Shown piece by piece: positions 12,035 to 23,807 of a stretch of DNA of 64,000 nucleotides. Source of the DNA: Thereva unica. Its lineage: Eukaryota > Arthropoda > Insecta > Diptera > Therevidae. The stretch is taken from NCBI GenBank assembly GCA_949987705.1, contig OX465284.1, positions 117,347,052-117,411,051 of the forward strand, in the 5' to 3' direction. The notes below the pieces were generated by a model, which worked only from the letters and a program-made list of their open reading frames with translations, ran no database searches and was not told the DNA's origin. The translations under genes were made by a program, and so were the position numbers. Positions within the stretch are counted from its first letter, which is position 1; every line of letters begins with the position of its first letter.

Positions 12035-13800
12035 TTCAGACAAGTCGATCAATGTATTTAGACTAGATTTTAAGCCCAACATGTCTAATAAATCCGACCC
12101 ACTCTCGCAATTCTCCTGTACAAACTATAAATGTTCCTGGTCACAGTGGTCCAAAGTGCAGTTTTTTTTGTTCAAACATCCGCACTTGACACGACCTCTT
12201 CCACTCTCAAGCATGGACATTCAATATTTCGCAAAAAGCCACCACAAAAACTCTTTTAATGCACTCCAGGCCAGCCAGTCTGCCATAATACTAAAAAATA
12301 ATAAGATTTCATTAAACGCATTCGAAATTTATGGGATGGGGATCGCGCCTCCAGGAACTGAACAACGTTCCAGTAGCGCAATTCGCACAAAACGATTTAA
12401 CCTAACAAATGTCTGATGTAATTTTACAAATGTCTTTCGCCCAATTCGAGTTGAAATATTGCGGATTGATCGAAAAGGTCACAATTCGGCAAAAATATCG
12501 CCTATTTCGAGACGATCTATAAATAAAGTCGAATTGATCGAATTGAGCGTTTTCGGTGCTATATTTGTGCAATTTGTTGCTGTAAAAAACCACTAAAAGT
12601 GGACCCGCCGTGATTTATGGCATCGTTCAGATCGTTTGCGTCTTTATTTGTCGCAGGTAACTTTTCAATTTGGCGCAAATTAACGCGTTTTTATTTATGA
12701 CCAGAATCTCAACTCTCGCTTATTCTAATTGACTCGGCACGGCCCACACAATTTCTGCGGGCGAAAAAAATGTGACTAGAAAATAAGAACAAAAACACGG
12801 CGAGTTTCCGTTATAATGCTAAGCGACTAGTTTGGTATTTTCCAGCTTGAATTTTATATCATCAATTTAATCTTTTAGCTTTAGACTAGAATCGAACTAT
12901 TTTTATGCGATCGATTGATACACACAGCCGAATCTGGAGCAGTGTGTTCGGCCTGAGTCTGATATGTCTAAATTGACCAGTTCGCCAAGGCCGGGTCGGT
13001 CTACAGCGCGGCGAATCCGATGGAGCCTACTGAAGGCGAAGCAGCAACTATCGACGACCTTGATTGTTTGTTTTATTTGAGATAATCTGCGGATTGCTTT
13101 CTTTTGCGCACCGATAAAACAATAAAATTATGCAAATGGAGCATCAATACGTACTGAACGACAATGGAGCGTGAAGAAATTGATATTTTATGTTGTTATC
13201 GGAGAAGTTCAAAACATTCCAAATTCGTCGTGCATAGAAATGAATTTTAATGTTGAACTGGCCAAAAAAAATGGTATCGACAGTGTTGTGATACATTCCG
13301 GCCTGTTACGTGCTCGACCGATCGATCCACGGTGGAGAGATTCCAGAAGAGAGGAAAAAACACTCAAACGTAAATTTGTCATCTATAATGGGAAATCTTC
13401 GATCTTGGTATCACGTCACAAGTGTTTTTTGGTTGTGCATTTTTAGTTTATGGTTTCATCATGTTTTGGTGGAGCTGTTTTGTTCGGAGTGGAATATTGA
13501 ATGCAGATTACGACGAATTGAAGAGTGTCGGGTACATAACGTTCGGTCTGTTACTAGATGGAAACGAGCCTACTATTGCGCAACGTTTCCTCATCTCCGC
13601 CGGATAAACTGAATTGGTAAATGCAATCGTCGAGATTTTGAGTTTTAGGTAATCCATTTCAAAGCGAGGCTTGTACAATCAAGGTTTTTTTGGGAGGCTT
13701 TAAAGTGTAGTTTACTGCTTATAATTTGAGAGTCTTCTGGTGGTTAAGTCGGTTTTTCAAAAGCTGCGTGCGGCCCAGTTAAGTCCACGTGAGTTTGAAA
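12035..13800. other. Intergenic DNA, no gene recognised
   Basis: Several 60-111 codon frames occur (12081-12416, 13171-13446, 13310-13612, 13422-13607) and overlap one another in different frames. None has a family motif. A weak TE origin for the stretch near 13480-13620 cannot be excluded. Confidence 0.5.
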
Positions 13801-13804
13801 TGGG

Positions 13805-14260
13805 CGCGAGTTGAAGTAAAAGCCCCGAATCTAACGAAGGATTGCAGGCCGATTAGTCTAAAATCCTCCGAGCTTAAGACACTGGTAAGGCTAACAGAGG
13901 TATACGCCACAAGGAGGAGTGGTATCCCCCTTACTACAAAAGATATATACAAATGGAGCTGATGTAGTACAATATAGCGTACACATCTGCTTAGAAGACA
14001 GTAGCTAAGATTCCCAAGCTGAACCTACTACTTAACCTTGGAAATTTGCCGTATCTCGGGATCCACAACTATCTGGAGTCCTCCATCTACCATACCAGTC
14101 TACTTTGTGACATCCAATGGAAAACCTAAGATAGACTCTCCTGTACGTCTGTACTCCTCCAAAACGCGGACAAATGTCGAACGTGAAGCCATTGTCCAGT
14201 AGGCCATTATTAATCATCCTCGGTGCAGGGCTTATAGCGGATTTCTCTACTTCAAGGAAC
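13805..14260 (+). mobile_element. Probable LINE reverse-transcriptase relic
   Basis: The plus strand near 13845-13905 reads CRPISLKSSELKTLVRL, a decayed form of the RPISLxSFxLKTLERL block common to R1- and Jockey-type reverse transcriptases. What follows is too broken to align by eye, and the boundaries are approximate. It may belong with the R1-like 3' end at 15020-15840, which has the same orientation about 1 kb downstream. Confidence 0.5.
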
Positions 14261-14339
14261 GATGTCAAATGGAGTAGTATTTCCAGTGTTGCAGCCAGTG
14301 AAGAAATCGAATAGTGGTGGGGCATTCTTTGACACTTGC

Positions 14340-15015
14340 TAAGTTTAATTGGAAATCGATCAAGTCTGTTTCTATGTCCAAATGCTCTTAGTCGTTATAG
14401 CAGGCCATGTCATGGTGGTGTCCATCCAATACCTTTTCACTGTAGATCTCAAACCACCAAAAAAATGACGAAACACGAAATTTTTACACATAAGAATGCA
14501 ATTTCGCTTGATTTACCTTTAGTTTTTTTGCAGTAGGTTTATTTGCATTTCGTTTGGCGCGTTGTATAAACCCGTCACGTCATCGCCTTGCTTTTAAAAA
14601 CGCACCCCATGAGAAGAGACTTTTATGCATGCCAAGATAACATAACTTAAGTCAGTAATAACTTCAGTAACTTAAGTCACAAATAAAAAACATGTCAAGG
14701 TTAGCTTCTTAAGTGACAGGGGATAAGAGAAAGATGTTTGATACGAGATAAAATTGGGAGCCGCAGGTGAAAGGTAAGCTATTACCTTAGGTAAAGTGAA
14801 TAGAAGTGGCCGATAGTATCTGAAATGAAATATAGCCGACAGAAAGGAAAAAGGTAAGCGAAGAGACGAGAGAAATATGATACGATAACTTGATGAAGTG
14901 AAATTCACAAACTCCTACACTAATTTAGGCGTCTGTATCGGTTGAAGAAATTTGTCTCCAATTTTGCCAATCGGGTTTTCATCTTGATAATTTGTCGATT
15001 GTAGTTTATGGCTTG
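14340..15015. other. Spacer, no gene recognised
   Basis: Contains a small cluster of CTTAAGTCA-type direct repeats near 14640-14680. No coding potential that I can support. Confidence 0.45.
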
Positions 15016-15019
15016 GTGG

Positions 15020-15840
15020 TGCAGAGAAGTTAGTTCGGTCGTGTTGTATGCAGCGCTAGGATGGGCAGCTGCATTGGGCAGAACGGGCAATGGGACGAGG
15101 ACATAAACTCTGTGTATCGGGTAAGTGTCTTTTGAGTACTCTGGTTATGCCGTAATACCTACGTCCAGTGAAGCATCATGTTTTATAGCAGGAATGACCT
15201 CCAGCTTGCTCGAACTATAATATCCAAGTAGAAGTCCAAGGTAAATGATGGACTCTGGAGCGCGCCAATTCATCGCAACAGGAGGTAGAACGATAATAAG
15301 GGCCGCTGGACTTCCAGACTCATACTTGGATAAATTGGTTAGTGAGTTACTACCTCACGCAGTACTTGAATGACCGAGGGGTTATAGGGCATACCTTCAT
15401 CGCTTTTGTTTGAACGATTCCCCGTACTGCCTAGATTGTCCGGAGGATAATGAGTGCTCGGAGAGTGTGCTCTTTAAATATCCAAGGTTTGCGGAACACA
15501 GAACTGTGCCGGAAAAAAAGGCTGAGGTGCAGCTAACACCAGAGGTCGTCCTGGACCAGATGATGGGGCTAGAGGATGTGTTGAGAAGAGTGACATTGAA
15601 GACTATTCACCACAAGCATAAGCAATACGAAGCTCAGAAACGAGGAAGGAAAAGGAATGCCGCCGATTTAGAGACCCACAGAAACAATAGGAAGGAGCTT
15701 CCCAGTAGAATGTAGCCAGTGAAATGGATAGTAAGTTCGTCGAACGGATCCTTTTCACAAAGGAAGCAGAGACGGAAGGTTGTTGATCCATATGCCACAT
15801 TGTTCCAACTTTGGCGAGCCCCCTTTAAGGGACCCTTCTA
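15020..15840 (+). mobile_element. R1-like LINE 3' relic (ORF2 C-terminus)
   Basis: The plus strand begins with SVVLYAALGWAAAL (compare the LYAAPVWA block of R1-type LINEs), then a VIAGMT-type block near 15190, and ends with YLHRFCLNDSPYCLDCPED and FKYPRF near 15395-15490. That is the cysteine-rich terminal motif typical of R1-clade proteins. The open part 15410-15715 continues with LTPEVVLDQMM and a charged tail. The upstream part has several stops. A similar C-terminal tail lies antisense in INPP4 intron 13. Confidence 0.72.
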
Positions 15841-15844
15841 AGGG

Positions 15845-18800
15845 TCTTGTTGAAGACGCCAAGCCGAAGTAATGCCTTTTCAGCTCGAGCCGGTCTGGAC
15901 AAGCGGGTTGGTGAGTTTAGTCAGTCCTCGGCGCTATCTTCTGCTTGGCCGTGGGATTTACAGGTGGTGGGTCCAATTTCGTTTTGCATCCAGTGTCATC
16001 CTAATATCTTATTCGCCCTATACGGCTATTTTCGTGATTTCGCCTTCAGAGTCGTGTGATTTGCCATGCATTCTGGTGATCTCAAACTTCGTCATTTTCA
16101 CAAAGTTACCAACACAATCGTTCAAAGCCCAAACCCAGGCCAGGGGTTTTGATTTTTTGCACCCGATGCAGTATGCCATATGCGCCCTCGTCAGCTGTTC
16201 ATTTTTTGATAGCAGTGACGGACAATGGAAAAATACACTTTGTGGAGTTCCGTTGATATATGAAAATGAGGGCATGGGAATACTTTTCCACTTTCTTTCT
16301 GAAATTACGGCCGGTGCAAGAGCATCAGTTGCACCTATGAAAGCGCCGTCCCTGCCCAAAACTGAAAATCGAATTCAGCCCAATTCGGCACGACACTCTT
16401 GATGCTGAAATTGTCAGTTGGACGTTTTAAATACAGATTTCAATTTGAACTTCGCATCCTTCAGAATGCAAAAACCCAAGAAAGAGGCTTTGTTAGAACA
16501 GGTGGTAGTTGCGAAACGAAGTCATTTAAATTCAGTTCGAACGGTTCTACGTAATTTCGAAACCACTTTCCAAAGCACGCAATTTCGGCTCAGTGCGAAG
16601 ATGGTATTACCTATTTGTTTTGTTGTAAGTAGCATTGCTTGTAATTTTCGTTAAAAGCAGGCTTTTCTGTTTTCACTCCGCGAATTTTTGAACTGACTTT
16701 CGTTTAAACCAAATTCCAATAAAATAGAACTGAAGGTAGGTTAAGATTTTAGCATTTTGAAAGTCGGTTCCTATGATGGTTCTTAGCCACTTACATAGTA
16801 TACTAACTGCCTAGTAACAAAATAAGTTTCACATTATATTTCGACTTATGTACCTACTACCTACAAACAGTAGCTACAATACTCACATTTCTGACATCAT
16901 CGACAAAAAAACTGAAATTCTCGAAAAACATTCAATTTTAATACATTTAAAACAAAATCAAATTTCTTCGATATTATATAACATTGCCGCTCAAGTCTCA
17001 CTTGTATCTTTAATATAACGCAATTTAGAAAGGAAAACAACAAAATTTTAAAATGAGTGAATTAACATAGAAATTTATGAAATGTGCTAATATGCATCGC
17101 CATATATTCTGCATAACAAAAACTCGAAATTCCTTATCACCTCCGATTCTATTTGTTAAGATTTTTTTTTTTTCGAAATGTCAAAAGTGATAAGACATTT
17201 CCACTGTCTTAAATATTGCATTTAAAAAAAACATATTTCTTTGTAGTCATCTCAATTCTTAAGCTGAAAACTATAAGAAATTAAAAATTTATTAATACCA
17301 GTTTTAATAATCGAACTATAAAATTTTTTTTATTTGTTTTAATCAATTTATACCAAAAATCAAAATAAAATTGGTACAAAATTCCTTAAAGATTTTATTT
17401 TAAGCATGTGTACTGTCACACTAATGACTGTCATCCATGGTGTAAACCTTGGGCAATTATTGGAATAGGGAAATGCTGCGCTATAAAACCTGTCGATAAA
17501 TTAAAAACAAAACTTTGGTAAATGCGCGGTTAAAAGTCACAAAGCGTTCACCGGTATTGAACGGGTTCTCTCGGCGAGCGCCTATTTACTATACTAACTA
17601 TTTACCAAGGCGATCAGATTGTATGCATATAAAAAAAACCTCAAATAATATAATTAATCAGATTTAACAAAAATGTTTCTTTTATTTCCCCAGAAACTAT
17701 AATGCTAATTAACGAAATAACTCATTCCCTATTAATAATAATCTGACTAATTTTTAAGGACGATGTTGCACAGCGATCTGTCAAGCGAAATTAGTATATA
17801 AAATTTTATATACATAATATAAATTAAAAAAAAACTCGATTTTCCGTACATAAAGTGCCATTGAACTTCTCGAACAGGTATTTCTGTTTTCGCTTACTTC
17901 ATTATTTCTATTTGGATTATCAACAAAAGGTGGATTATCAACAAAATTAATTTATTCCACAGACTTGAACCATAACCGCCGGTTGCATAATGGAAACCGC
18001 CTGGAATGACATGGAATTTCAACATTGGGAATAAAATATTTATTAAAAAAAATAAAAACATTATTATGGTAATAAAAAATGAGCATTATGTTTCACTTTA
18101 ACTATGTATATTTGGCTTTCAGTTTTATTTTACACGTTTTTCATCCGGTTACACTAAATTAAAATTTTATTCTTATTTTATTAATTTTTTTTTGTTTATT
18201 TACATTTTCTACACTAAAACAATATTTTGCTATAATCTGGAAAAGCACTGGAAAAGGATTAAGTAAAAATTAAATCAAAAAAAGTAAATAATGATCTCAC
18301 TTGCTGACCAGCTGTAGCAAAACTGGCGAAATTGTCGAAAAATTTGTTCGTAAAACAGTTTTCCTTTTAACAATATGAAAAATGGTTAAATACTGAATTT
18401 CAGTCTCGGTGTGAATTTTACATAACCTGTCGCCAGCAAGGTGAACCAGCGCAGACATCAACGGCCGCGTCATGACTTGTTGACAACATATACCCGATTA
18501 ATAAAGTCACTTTACCCAGAAAAGACTCCGCCTTTTTGAGCGTTAATCTTCCAGCTAATCTCGCGGTGCATTTCTTGAACAACAAAAAAAATAAAAAAAT
18601 ACGAAAAGGAAATTTTGCCAAAAAAGCTCGAGTGAGAAATTTTTACTCGATTCGAGCCAAAACTCGAACGAACGAACGAACGAAGCTTAATCGAACTTTA
18701 AAAACGAGTCAAGCTTAAACCCGAACAGATTTTATGGGTTTTATAACAAAACGGTTTGCGGCAACACAAAAAATATGCTTTTATTTATAGCATAACTTAC

Positions 18801-19430
18801 GGCAACGCTATAATAAATTTTGCCGCACAAAAAAACCGCTTTCTTTTAATTTTAAACAAAATAAAGTTTTTTAGTGTCGGCGATAGATGCCGATACTTGA
18901 ACCAATTTAAGCAATTTTGTGAGCAGCAAAAAAATGAACGCCGCGTGTTTACCAAAAATGAATCGACCACAAGCCGAACTCATTAAATAAAATAAAAGTC
19001 ATGATTACAAATTTAAATATTATTTAATTTTTTTTTGCTTTGTTTGTGATAAATTACGAAGTGCTGCAAATTAAATCAAGCTGCGCAGTTGTGCCTGTCC
19101 AGCTGTCTGTCATCATGTCATCGATGGTAATTTGGAAGATTGAAATGCACTCGTAAATTGCTGGTTTGGTGGCTACTGAAAGTGAATACCCGAATGTCCG
19201 CGCGCCGCCGCCCACTCGGTTTGGGTACTCGTTCGTTCATAAAAACAATTTCTTGCGAATTTAGACGAAGAAGAAAAAACATTTTGTGATGTGATCATCT
19301 TATTTTGTCGAAGGAGTTGTCCAGGTTTTTTAATACTTTCTCGTTCCTATAACCTCATGTAGATACATATTTAGATCCATAACCCTAACCCCGTCACCCT
19401 GCTCGTTCTCCAAAGGTTACATAACTTTTC
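15845..19430. other. Long AT-rich intergenic stretch
   Basis: The open frame of 176 codons at 15872-16402 has a second reading on the other strand (16018-16359) and no domain, so I do not call it. From 16700 to 19300 the sequence is very AT-rich with homopolymer runs. A short (CGAA)n tract lies at about 18664-18682. Nothing else is supportable. Confidence 0.5.
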
Positions 19431-19609
19431 CCATTAAATATGACGGATGTCCCCGTTAAAGATCCTAAGCACTGGGGAAGGAAGCTTCAGGAGGAAGAGC
19501 TCTTTTTAAGAAAAACAAATTGCGAAGATCCAAAAGTGGAGAGTTTCGTACTGCAGTGGAGATAGTTCAGCGATTGCTTTTGACCTCAGAATAGGGAAAG
19601 CTACGGTTC

Positions 19610-20170
19610 CTAGTAATAGTGAGACGAGACCACTTCCGCCATTTCTAGGATACTCGTACATCCTTACAATCGTAGATCGATATACGAGATGGCCAGAAGC
19701 TTACCCAATACGGGATATTTCAGCTTGAACAGTGGCAAAACACGTTGTCACTAAATACATCGTACGATTGGGCGTACGCCACTAGATTCCTACTGATCAG
19801 GGTGCACAATTCCAATCTAAGCTATTGAATGAAGTTGCCAAACTACTCGGTAGTCACCGGTCAGGACAACCGCCTACCACCGCAGGTAAAAGGGATGGTT
19901 GAAAGGTACCATTGACAACTCAAAGCCACCTTAATAGCTAATAGCAAGAGACAACACTACTTACTCATTAGAGTGAAGATTTTGCCTTGGTCATACCAGG
20001 CCAGCAGCCGGCAAACTTATTAGTATATGTAGGCAGGCACTTGTTTTGTCTATCTCTTTTCGTCCATCCTCTGTATATGTCCATACAATCTCAACATACT
20101 TTCCTCAATTCTACAACTACACAACACTTCACTTTGGAAGCCATTAAATACTACAAGCACCAAAAGTGAT
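19610..20170 (+). mobile_element. LTR retrotransposon integrase relic
   Basis: The plus strand gives GYSYILTIVDRYTRWPEAYP near 19650-19700, the integrase core block with the first catalytic Asp, then IPTDQGAQFQSKLLNEVAKL near 19785-19845 (second Asp), and after a frameshift KGMVERYH near 19885-19910, which carries the third acidic residue. Spacing and order fit a Gypsy-type integrase. At least two stops and one shift make it non-functional. No LTRs were identified. The following 20170-20560 stretch may be part of the same or another retroelement. Confidence 0.75.
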
Positions 20171-20561
20171 GTGCTTGGCAACGAGTATCCAAGCTCTCAA
20201 GACCAACCATAGTCAGGGAAGCTTCTACTTCAGGAGCCCAACAATCAGGATCAACGGGTACCAGGCAAATGACCAGGCCAGGTCCACGTTATAGTGGCAC
20301 TATGCCAATTCTAGTACTGGCAGATTCCCGGACCTTCTCTGGGCCGAAATCGAGGCCAAAATATCAGAGATGGTGATGGACTTCGTAATGGGGTAAATTG
20401 CTCGAGTATCTTCGGCGCAACAACAGGTACATCCCTATGAACAACTGGAAGGTGCTCAAGGCCGGGGAACCCTAGCGAAATACTAGAACCTTGGTACTGC
20501 TAAACAACGGCGAGTGCCTAGAAAGGCTCGAGAGATTTGTCTATGAACTCCATTTTGGACT
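20170..20561. other. Decayed retroelement-like sequence, left of hAT insertion
   Basis: Short coding-like stretches occur, for example WAEIEAKISEMVMDFVMG near 20345. They appear to continue beyond the hAT element, at 23808 onward, when the insertion is removed. I do not recognise the family. Confidence 0.35.
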
Positions 20562-20569
20562 AAGGCAGC
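20562..20569. repeat. Left 8-bp target site duplication of the hAT element
   Basis: AAGGCAGC directly precedes the terminal repeat and is repeated exactly at 23800-23807. An 8-bp duplication is diagnostic of the hAT superfamily. Confidence 0.9.
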
Positions 20570-20811
20570 CAGGGCCGTAACGTGGATTTTGTGGGCCCTG
20601 GGCAAGACCTTCAAATTGGGCCCCCCTCAATAAAAAAAATTGAGAAAAAACTTACCATGGCTATAGTTCCTGTTCTTTCACATTTTTAAAGTTTAGTAGG
20701 TATATCACTTAATAAATAAACACAAAATAAGGAATCTTTAAATTGGTCCTGTCCATATTTTCTGTAAATTTTTTTTTATTTTATATTTATGAAGAAAAAC
20801 GAATTAAAAAT

Positions 20812-21300
20812 TTATTTAAATTGCATTCTTCTTGCTTTTTTCTCCGCAAACTCATCAATTATATTATTAAAATCTATTTCTTGCACTATGTTAGATTCAA
20901 TTGATATAATAGACAGGTTCGACAAACGCTGTTGTGAGAGCGACGATCTTAAATAGTTTTTAATTAACTTCAGTTTACTAAAACTTCTCTCGCAAGAAGC
21001 GGTGGTGACTGGTAGGGTTAGAAATATTCTTAAAGCAGCCACCATGTTTTGGTACGATTCGACTAATTCGAAATCATGTATAGTCTTGTAATATATTTAG
21101 AGGAGTGGTTTCTTTCAAATTTTCCACCAGCCCACATACTTGAAATTTAAAACTTTCATTCTCACAGCTTAATTCGTGACTATTCAAATCTTTATCATAT
21201 TTTCTGGATAAATCTGCCGCCGCCTTTTGTAATTCAACAACGCTCATTGATTCTAATGACGAGCCAAAAAGAAAAGAAAAATCTTCACAATTTCTCTGTG
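20812..21300 (-). pseudogene. hAT transposase C-terminal (dimerisation) fragment
   Basis: The minus strand has an open 77-codon part (21045-20812, stop TAA) starting near MVAALRIFLTLPVTTASCER and continuing FSKLKLIKNYLRSSL. This is the highly conserved C-terminal dimerisation block of hAT transposases of the type also seen in ZMYM1-like proteins. Upstream, after a one-base frameshift near 21100, the same strand reads LESMSVVELQKAAADL and further family-like sequence up to about 21300. The RNase H-like catalytic part is missing, so no active enzyme is made. Confidence 0.8.
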
Positions 21301-21895
21301 AACCTTCACGGATACACGATTTTTGAATGAAGAAGATTTATGAATGAAGTCACAAGAGACTTAGACTTCATTTGTGTCTACCAAGATAGAGGGTTAATGA
21401 TAGAGGGATAGAGGGTGAAAATGTTTGTTACTAGCCTTTTTCCCGGTATTTGCAAAATATAGTGATAGAACATATTAAAAATCACTTCATTTGGTGAAAA
21501 TTCAGAGTTTGAACTAAAATAGCCTGAAAATAAACTTGGTTGGCCAAAAATACAAAAGATCATGATACACTAGGGAGCACTTGATTACCCTCACATGAAA
21601 TTTCGATGTAAAACTTGCTGCAGCAAGCCTATACCTGCGAAATTTTTGTTAAATATTTCTGGTCCGTTATTTCAAAATTCCTAGTAATCAAAATAATTCA
21701 AAGAACTAAAAGTAACGGGAAATTCCAATTTTTGAATATTATGTGTTTTGCAAGAGGAGCACTTTATTACCCTCATCAGTTTCTTTCTGTTATTATTAGC
21801 ATAAAAGTGCAGTGAAGCTGAGGAATTTGTATTTAATTAAACTTTTACTTCTTTCAAATAGTGTTTTTAAGTGTTTTGCGTGTCAGTTTGAAAAT

Positions 21896-22435
21896 ATGGG
21901 TCGCGGGAAAACTCTATCCCAAGAAGAAATAGGCAAAATTCTTGCATTCAAGCAAAAGAATTATTCCAACAGGGAAATCGCGAGGAAAATTGGACGAAAT
22001 TCGTGGACTATTAACAACTTTTTGAAAGACCCCGAAAATTATGGGCCAAATAGAAAAGGCCGCACAGCAACGGCGACAACCGAGCGGGAGAGTAGGTCAA
22101 TTTTACGTGAAGTGTCCAACTCCACGTCAACCGCTCGAAAGATAAAGGAAAAAGCCGGAGTTTCAGCGAGTGTTTGGACGGTTCGGAGGGTAATTAAGCA
22201 ATCCCCAAAGATTCGCCACAAAATACTACAAAAAAAGACGCTCTTGCTTGAACGTCATAGGGATGCCAGATTAAGGTTTTGTAGAAATTATCTAAGTTGG
22301 AGGAGTGAGTGGGAACACGTGATTTTTTCGGACGAGAAAAAAATTAATCTGGATGGTCCTGACGGGTTTCAACATTATTTCCGCGATATGCGAAAATCTG
22401 AGCTGTTCCTATCTCGTCAGGACCATCCAGATTAA
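21896..22435 (+). pseudogene. Truncated Tc1-like transposase, left-arm copy
   Basis: An open frame of 179 residues from the ATG of MGRGKTLSQEEIGKIL. It contains the N-terminal paired-like helix-turn-helix DNA-binding part (NREIARKIGRN, then a second HTH around SASVWTVRRVIKQ) and reaches VIFSDEK, which carries the first catalytic Asp. It continues through the loop (GFQHYFRDMRKSE) and then enters the opposite arm and stops. The second Asp and the Glu of the DDE triad are absent, so it cannot catalyse transposition but could still bind terminal repeats. An in-frame extension upstream to 21812 exists; the internal Met is preferred because it matches the family start. Confidence 0.85.
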
Positions 22436-22883
22436 ATTTTTTCTCGTCCGAAAAAATCACGTGTTCCCACTCACTCCTCCAACTTAGATAATTTCTACAA
22501 AACCTTAATCTGGCATCCCTATGACGTTCAAGCAAGAGCGTCTTTTTTTGTAGTATTTTGTGGCGAATCTTTGGGGATTGCTTAATTACCCTCCGAACCG
22601 TCCAAACACTCGCTGAAACTCCGGCTTTTTCCTTTATCTTTCGAGCGGTTGACGTGGAGTTGGACACTTCACGTAAAATTGACCTACTCTCCCGCTCGGT
22701 TGTCGCCGTTGCTGTGCGGCCTTTTCTATTTGGCCCATAATTTTCGGGGTCTTTCAAAAAGTTGTTAATAGTCCACGAATTTCGTCCAATTTTCCTCGCG
22801 ATTTCCCTGTTGGAATAATTCTTTTGCTTGAATGCAAGAATTTTGCCTATTTCTTCTTGGGATAGAGTTTTCCCGCGACCCAT
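22344..22883 (-). pseudogene. Truncated Tc1-like transposase, right-arm copy
   Basis: Mirror image of the left-arm copy: the same protein from MGRGKTLSQ to FSDEK, with Phe instead of Ile two residues later (KKFNLDG versus KKINLDG). The loop is read here in the antisense direction, so its last residues differ. It overlaps the plus-strand copy by 92 bases across the centre. It lacks two of three catalytic residues. Confidence 0.85.
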
Positions 22884-23799
22884 ATTTTCAAACTGACACG
22901 CAAAACACTTAAAAACACTATTTGAAAGAAGTAAAAGTTTAATTAAATACAAATTCCTCAGCTTCACTGCACTTTTATGCTAATAATAACAGAAAGAAAC
23001 TGATGAGGGTAATAAAGTGCTCCTCTTGCAAAACACATAATATTCAAAAATTGGAATTTCCCGTTACTTTTAGTTCTTTGAATTATTTTGATTACTAGGA
23101 ATTTTGAAATAACGGACCAGAAATATTTAACAAAAATTTCGCAGGTATAGGCTTGCTGCAGCAAGTTTTACATCGAAATTTCATGTGAGGGTAATCAAGT
23201 GCTCCCTAGTGTATATTCGTAAAGTTCAATTAAAACCCTTGCGATTTCATGTAAAACAAAATTTTTTGAGGTATACACATTTTGAGATATTTTAAGTTGA
23301 AAAAAAGCTGTTTTTTTTTTTTTTTTTTAAACGCCATTTGAACCATTAGATCTAAAAATTTCGCTTCGACAATGTCATAAATCGATTACATAAAATTTCC
23401 TATCAGAATAGTGTATTTTTACATTTTTTACTGTTCACTATTTGCAAATTTAGAAGAAAATTCAACTATTGTGAATTCTGACTTCGATAAAAACATAAAA
23501 TAAAAAATCGATTATAAAAATCAATAGAATCAACGAAAAAATCTTATATTTGGCAAAATTTGTTGTTTTTAAGTGCAGAAAACGCCAGTGAAGTTGAATT
23601 TAAAATCCGTGATGGGCGGGTGGACACTCATGCTGAGTTGGCATGGAATTACCCATATATGATTTGGAATATTCATTAAAATACGAATGAAAATAATTGA
23701 GATAATTTTTTATCGGGGTTTCCTGGGCCCCTCTGGGGCCCCCCTGGGCCCAGGGCCCTGGGCAAGTGCCCCTATTGCCCCTGCCTAGTTACGGCCCTG

Positions 23800-23807
23800 A
23801 AGGCAGC
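23800..23807. repeat. Right 8-bp target site duplication of the hAT element
   Basis: AAGGCAGC directly follows the right terminal repeat and is identical to 20562-20569. Confidence 0.9.

Larger units (their letters stand above)
21568..23211. mobile_element. Palindromic (fold-back) Tc1-like transposon
   Basis: A 1644-bp element flanked by TA (21566-21567 and 23212-23213), the Tc1/mariner target. Its two halves are inverted copies: the left arm 21568-22364 and right arm 22415-23211 are each 797 bp, separated by a 50-base unique loop (22365-22414). I saw a single mismatch, at 22343 versus 22436. Each arm holds the outer terminal repeat (CACTAGGGAGCAC), an inner copy of the same site about 182 bp inwards (21755-21775), as in IR/DR-type Tc1 elements, and the first half of a transposase gene. 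The loop carries the natural continuation of the left-arm gene, so the element arose by inverted duplication of a 5' part of a normal copy. It sits inside the hAT element. Confidence 0.92.
20570..23799. mobile_element. hAT-superfamily transposon, internally deleted, with nested Tc1 insertion
   Basis: The element is bounded by CAGGGCCGTAAC at 20570-20581 and its exact reverse complement at 23788-23799, and flanked by an 8-bp target duplication. A hAT transposase C-terminus lies on the minus strand at 20812-21300. Removing the Tc1-like insertion (21568-23211, plus one copy of its TA) leaves about 1.58 kb, too short for a full hAT gene, so it is internally deleted and non-autonomous. Subterminal DNA at both ends is rich in GGGCC(C) words. 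The insertion interrupts older retroelement-like sequence. It needed transposase supplied in trans when it moved. Confidence 0.88.

Noticed and set aside
13171..13612. Three overlapping frames of 61-100 codons
   Set aside because: They compete in different frames and none has family features.
15872..16402. 176-codon plus-strand frame (and its 113-codon opposite)
   Set aside because: No recognised motif, no signal peptide and both strands open; consistent with a GC-richer repeat or chance.
18664..18682. (CGAA)n tract as a regulatory element
   Set aside because: Only about four units; an ordinary short microsatellite.
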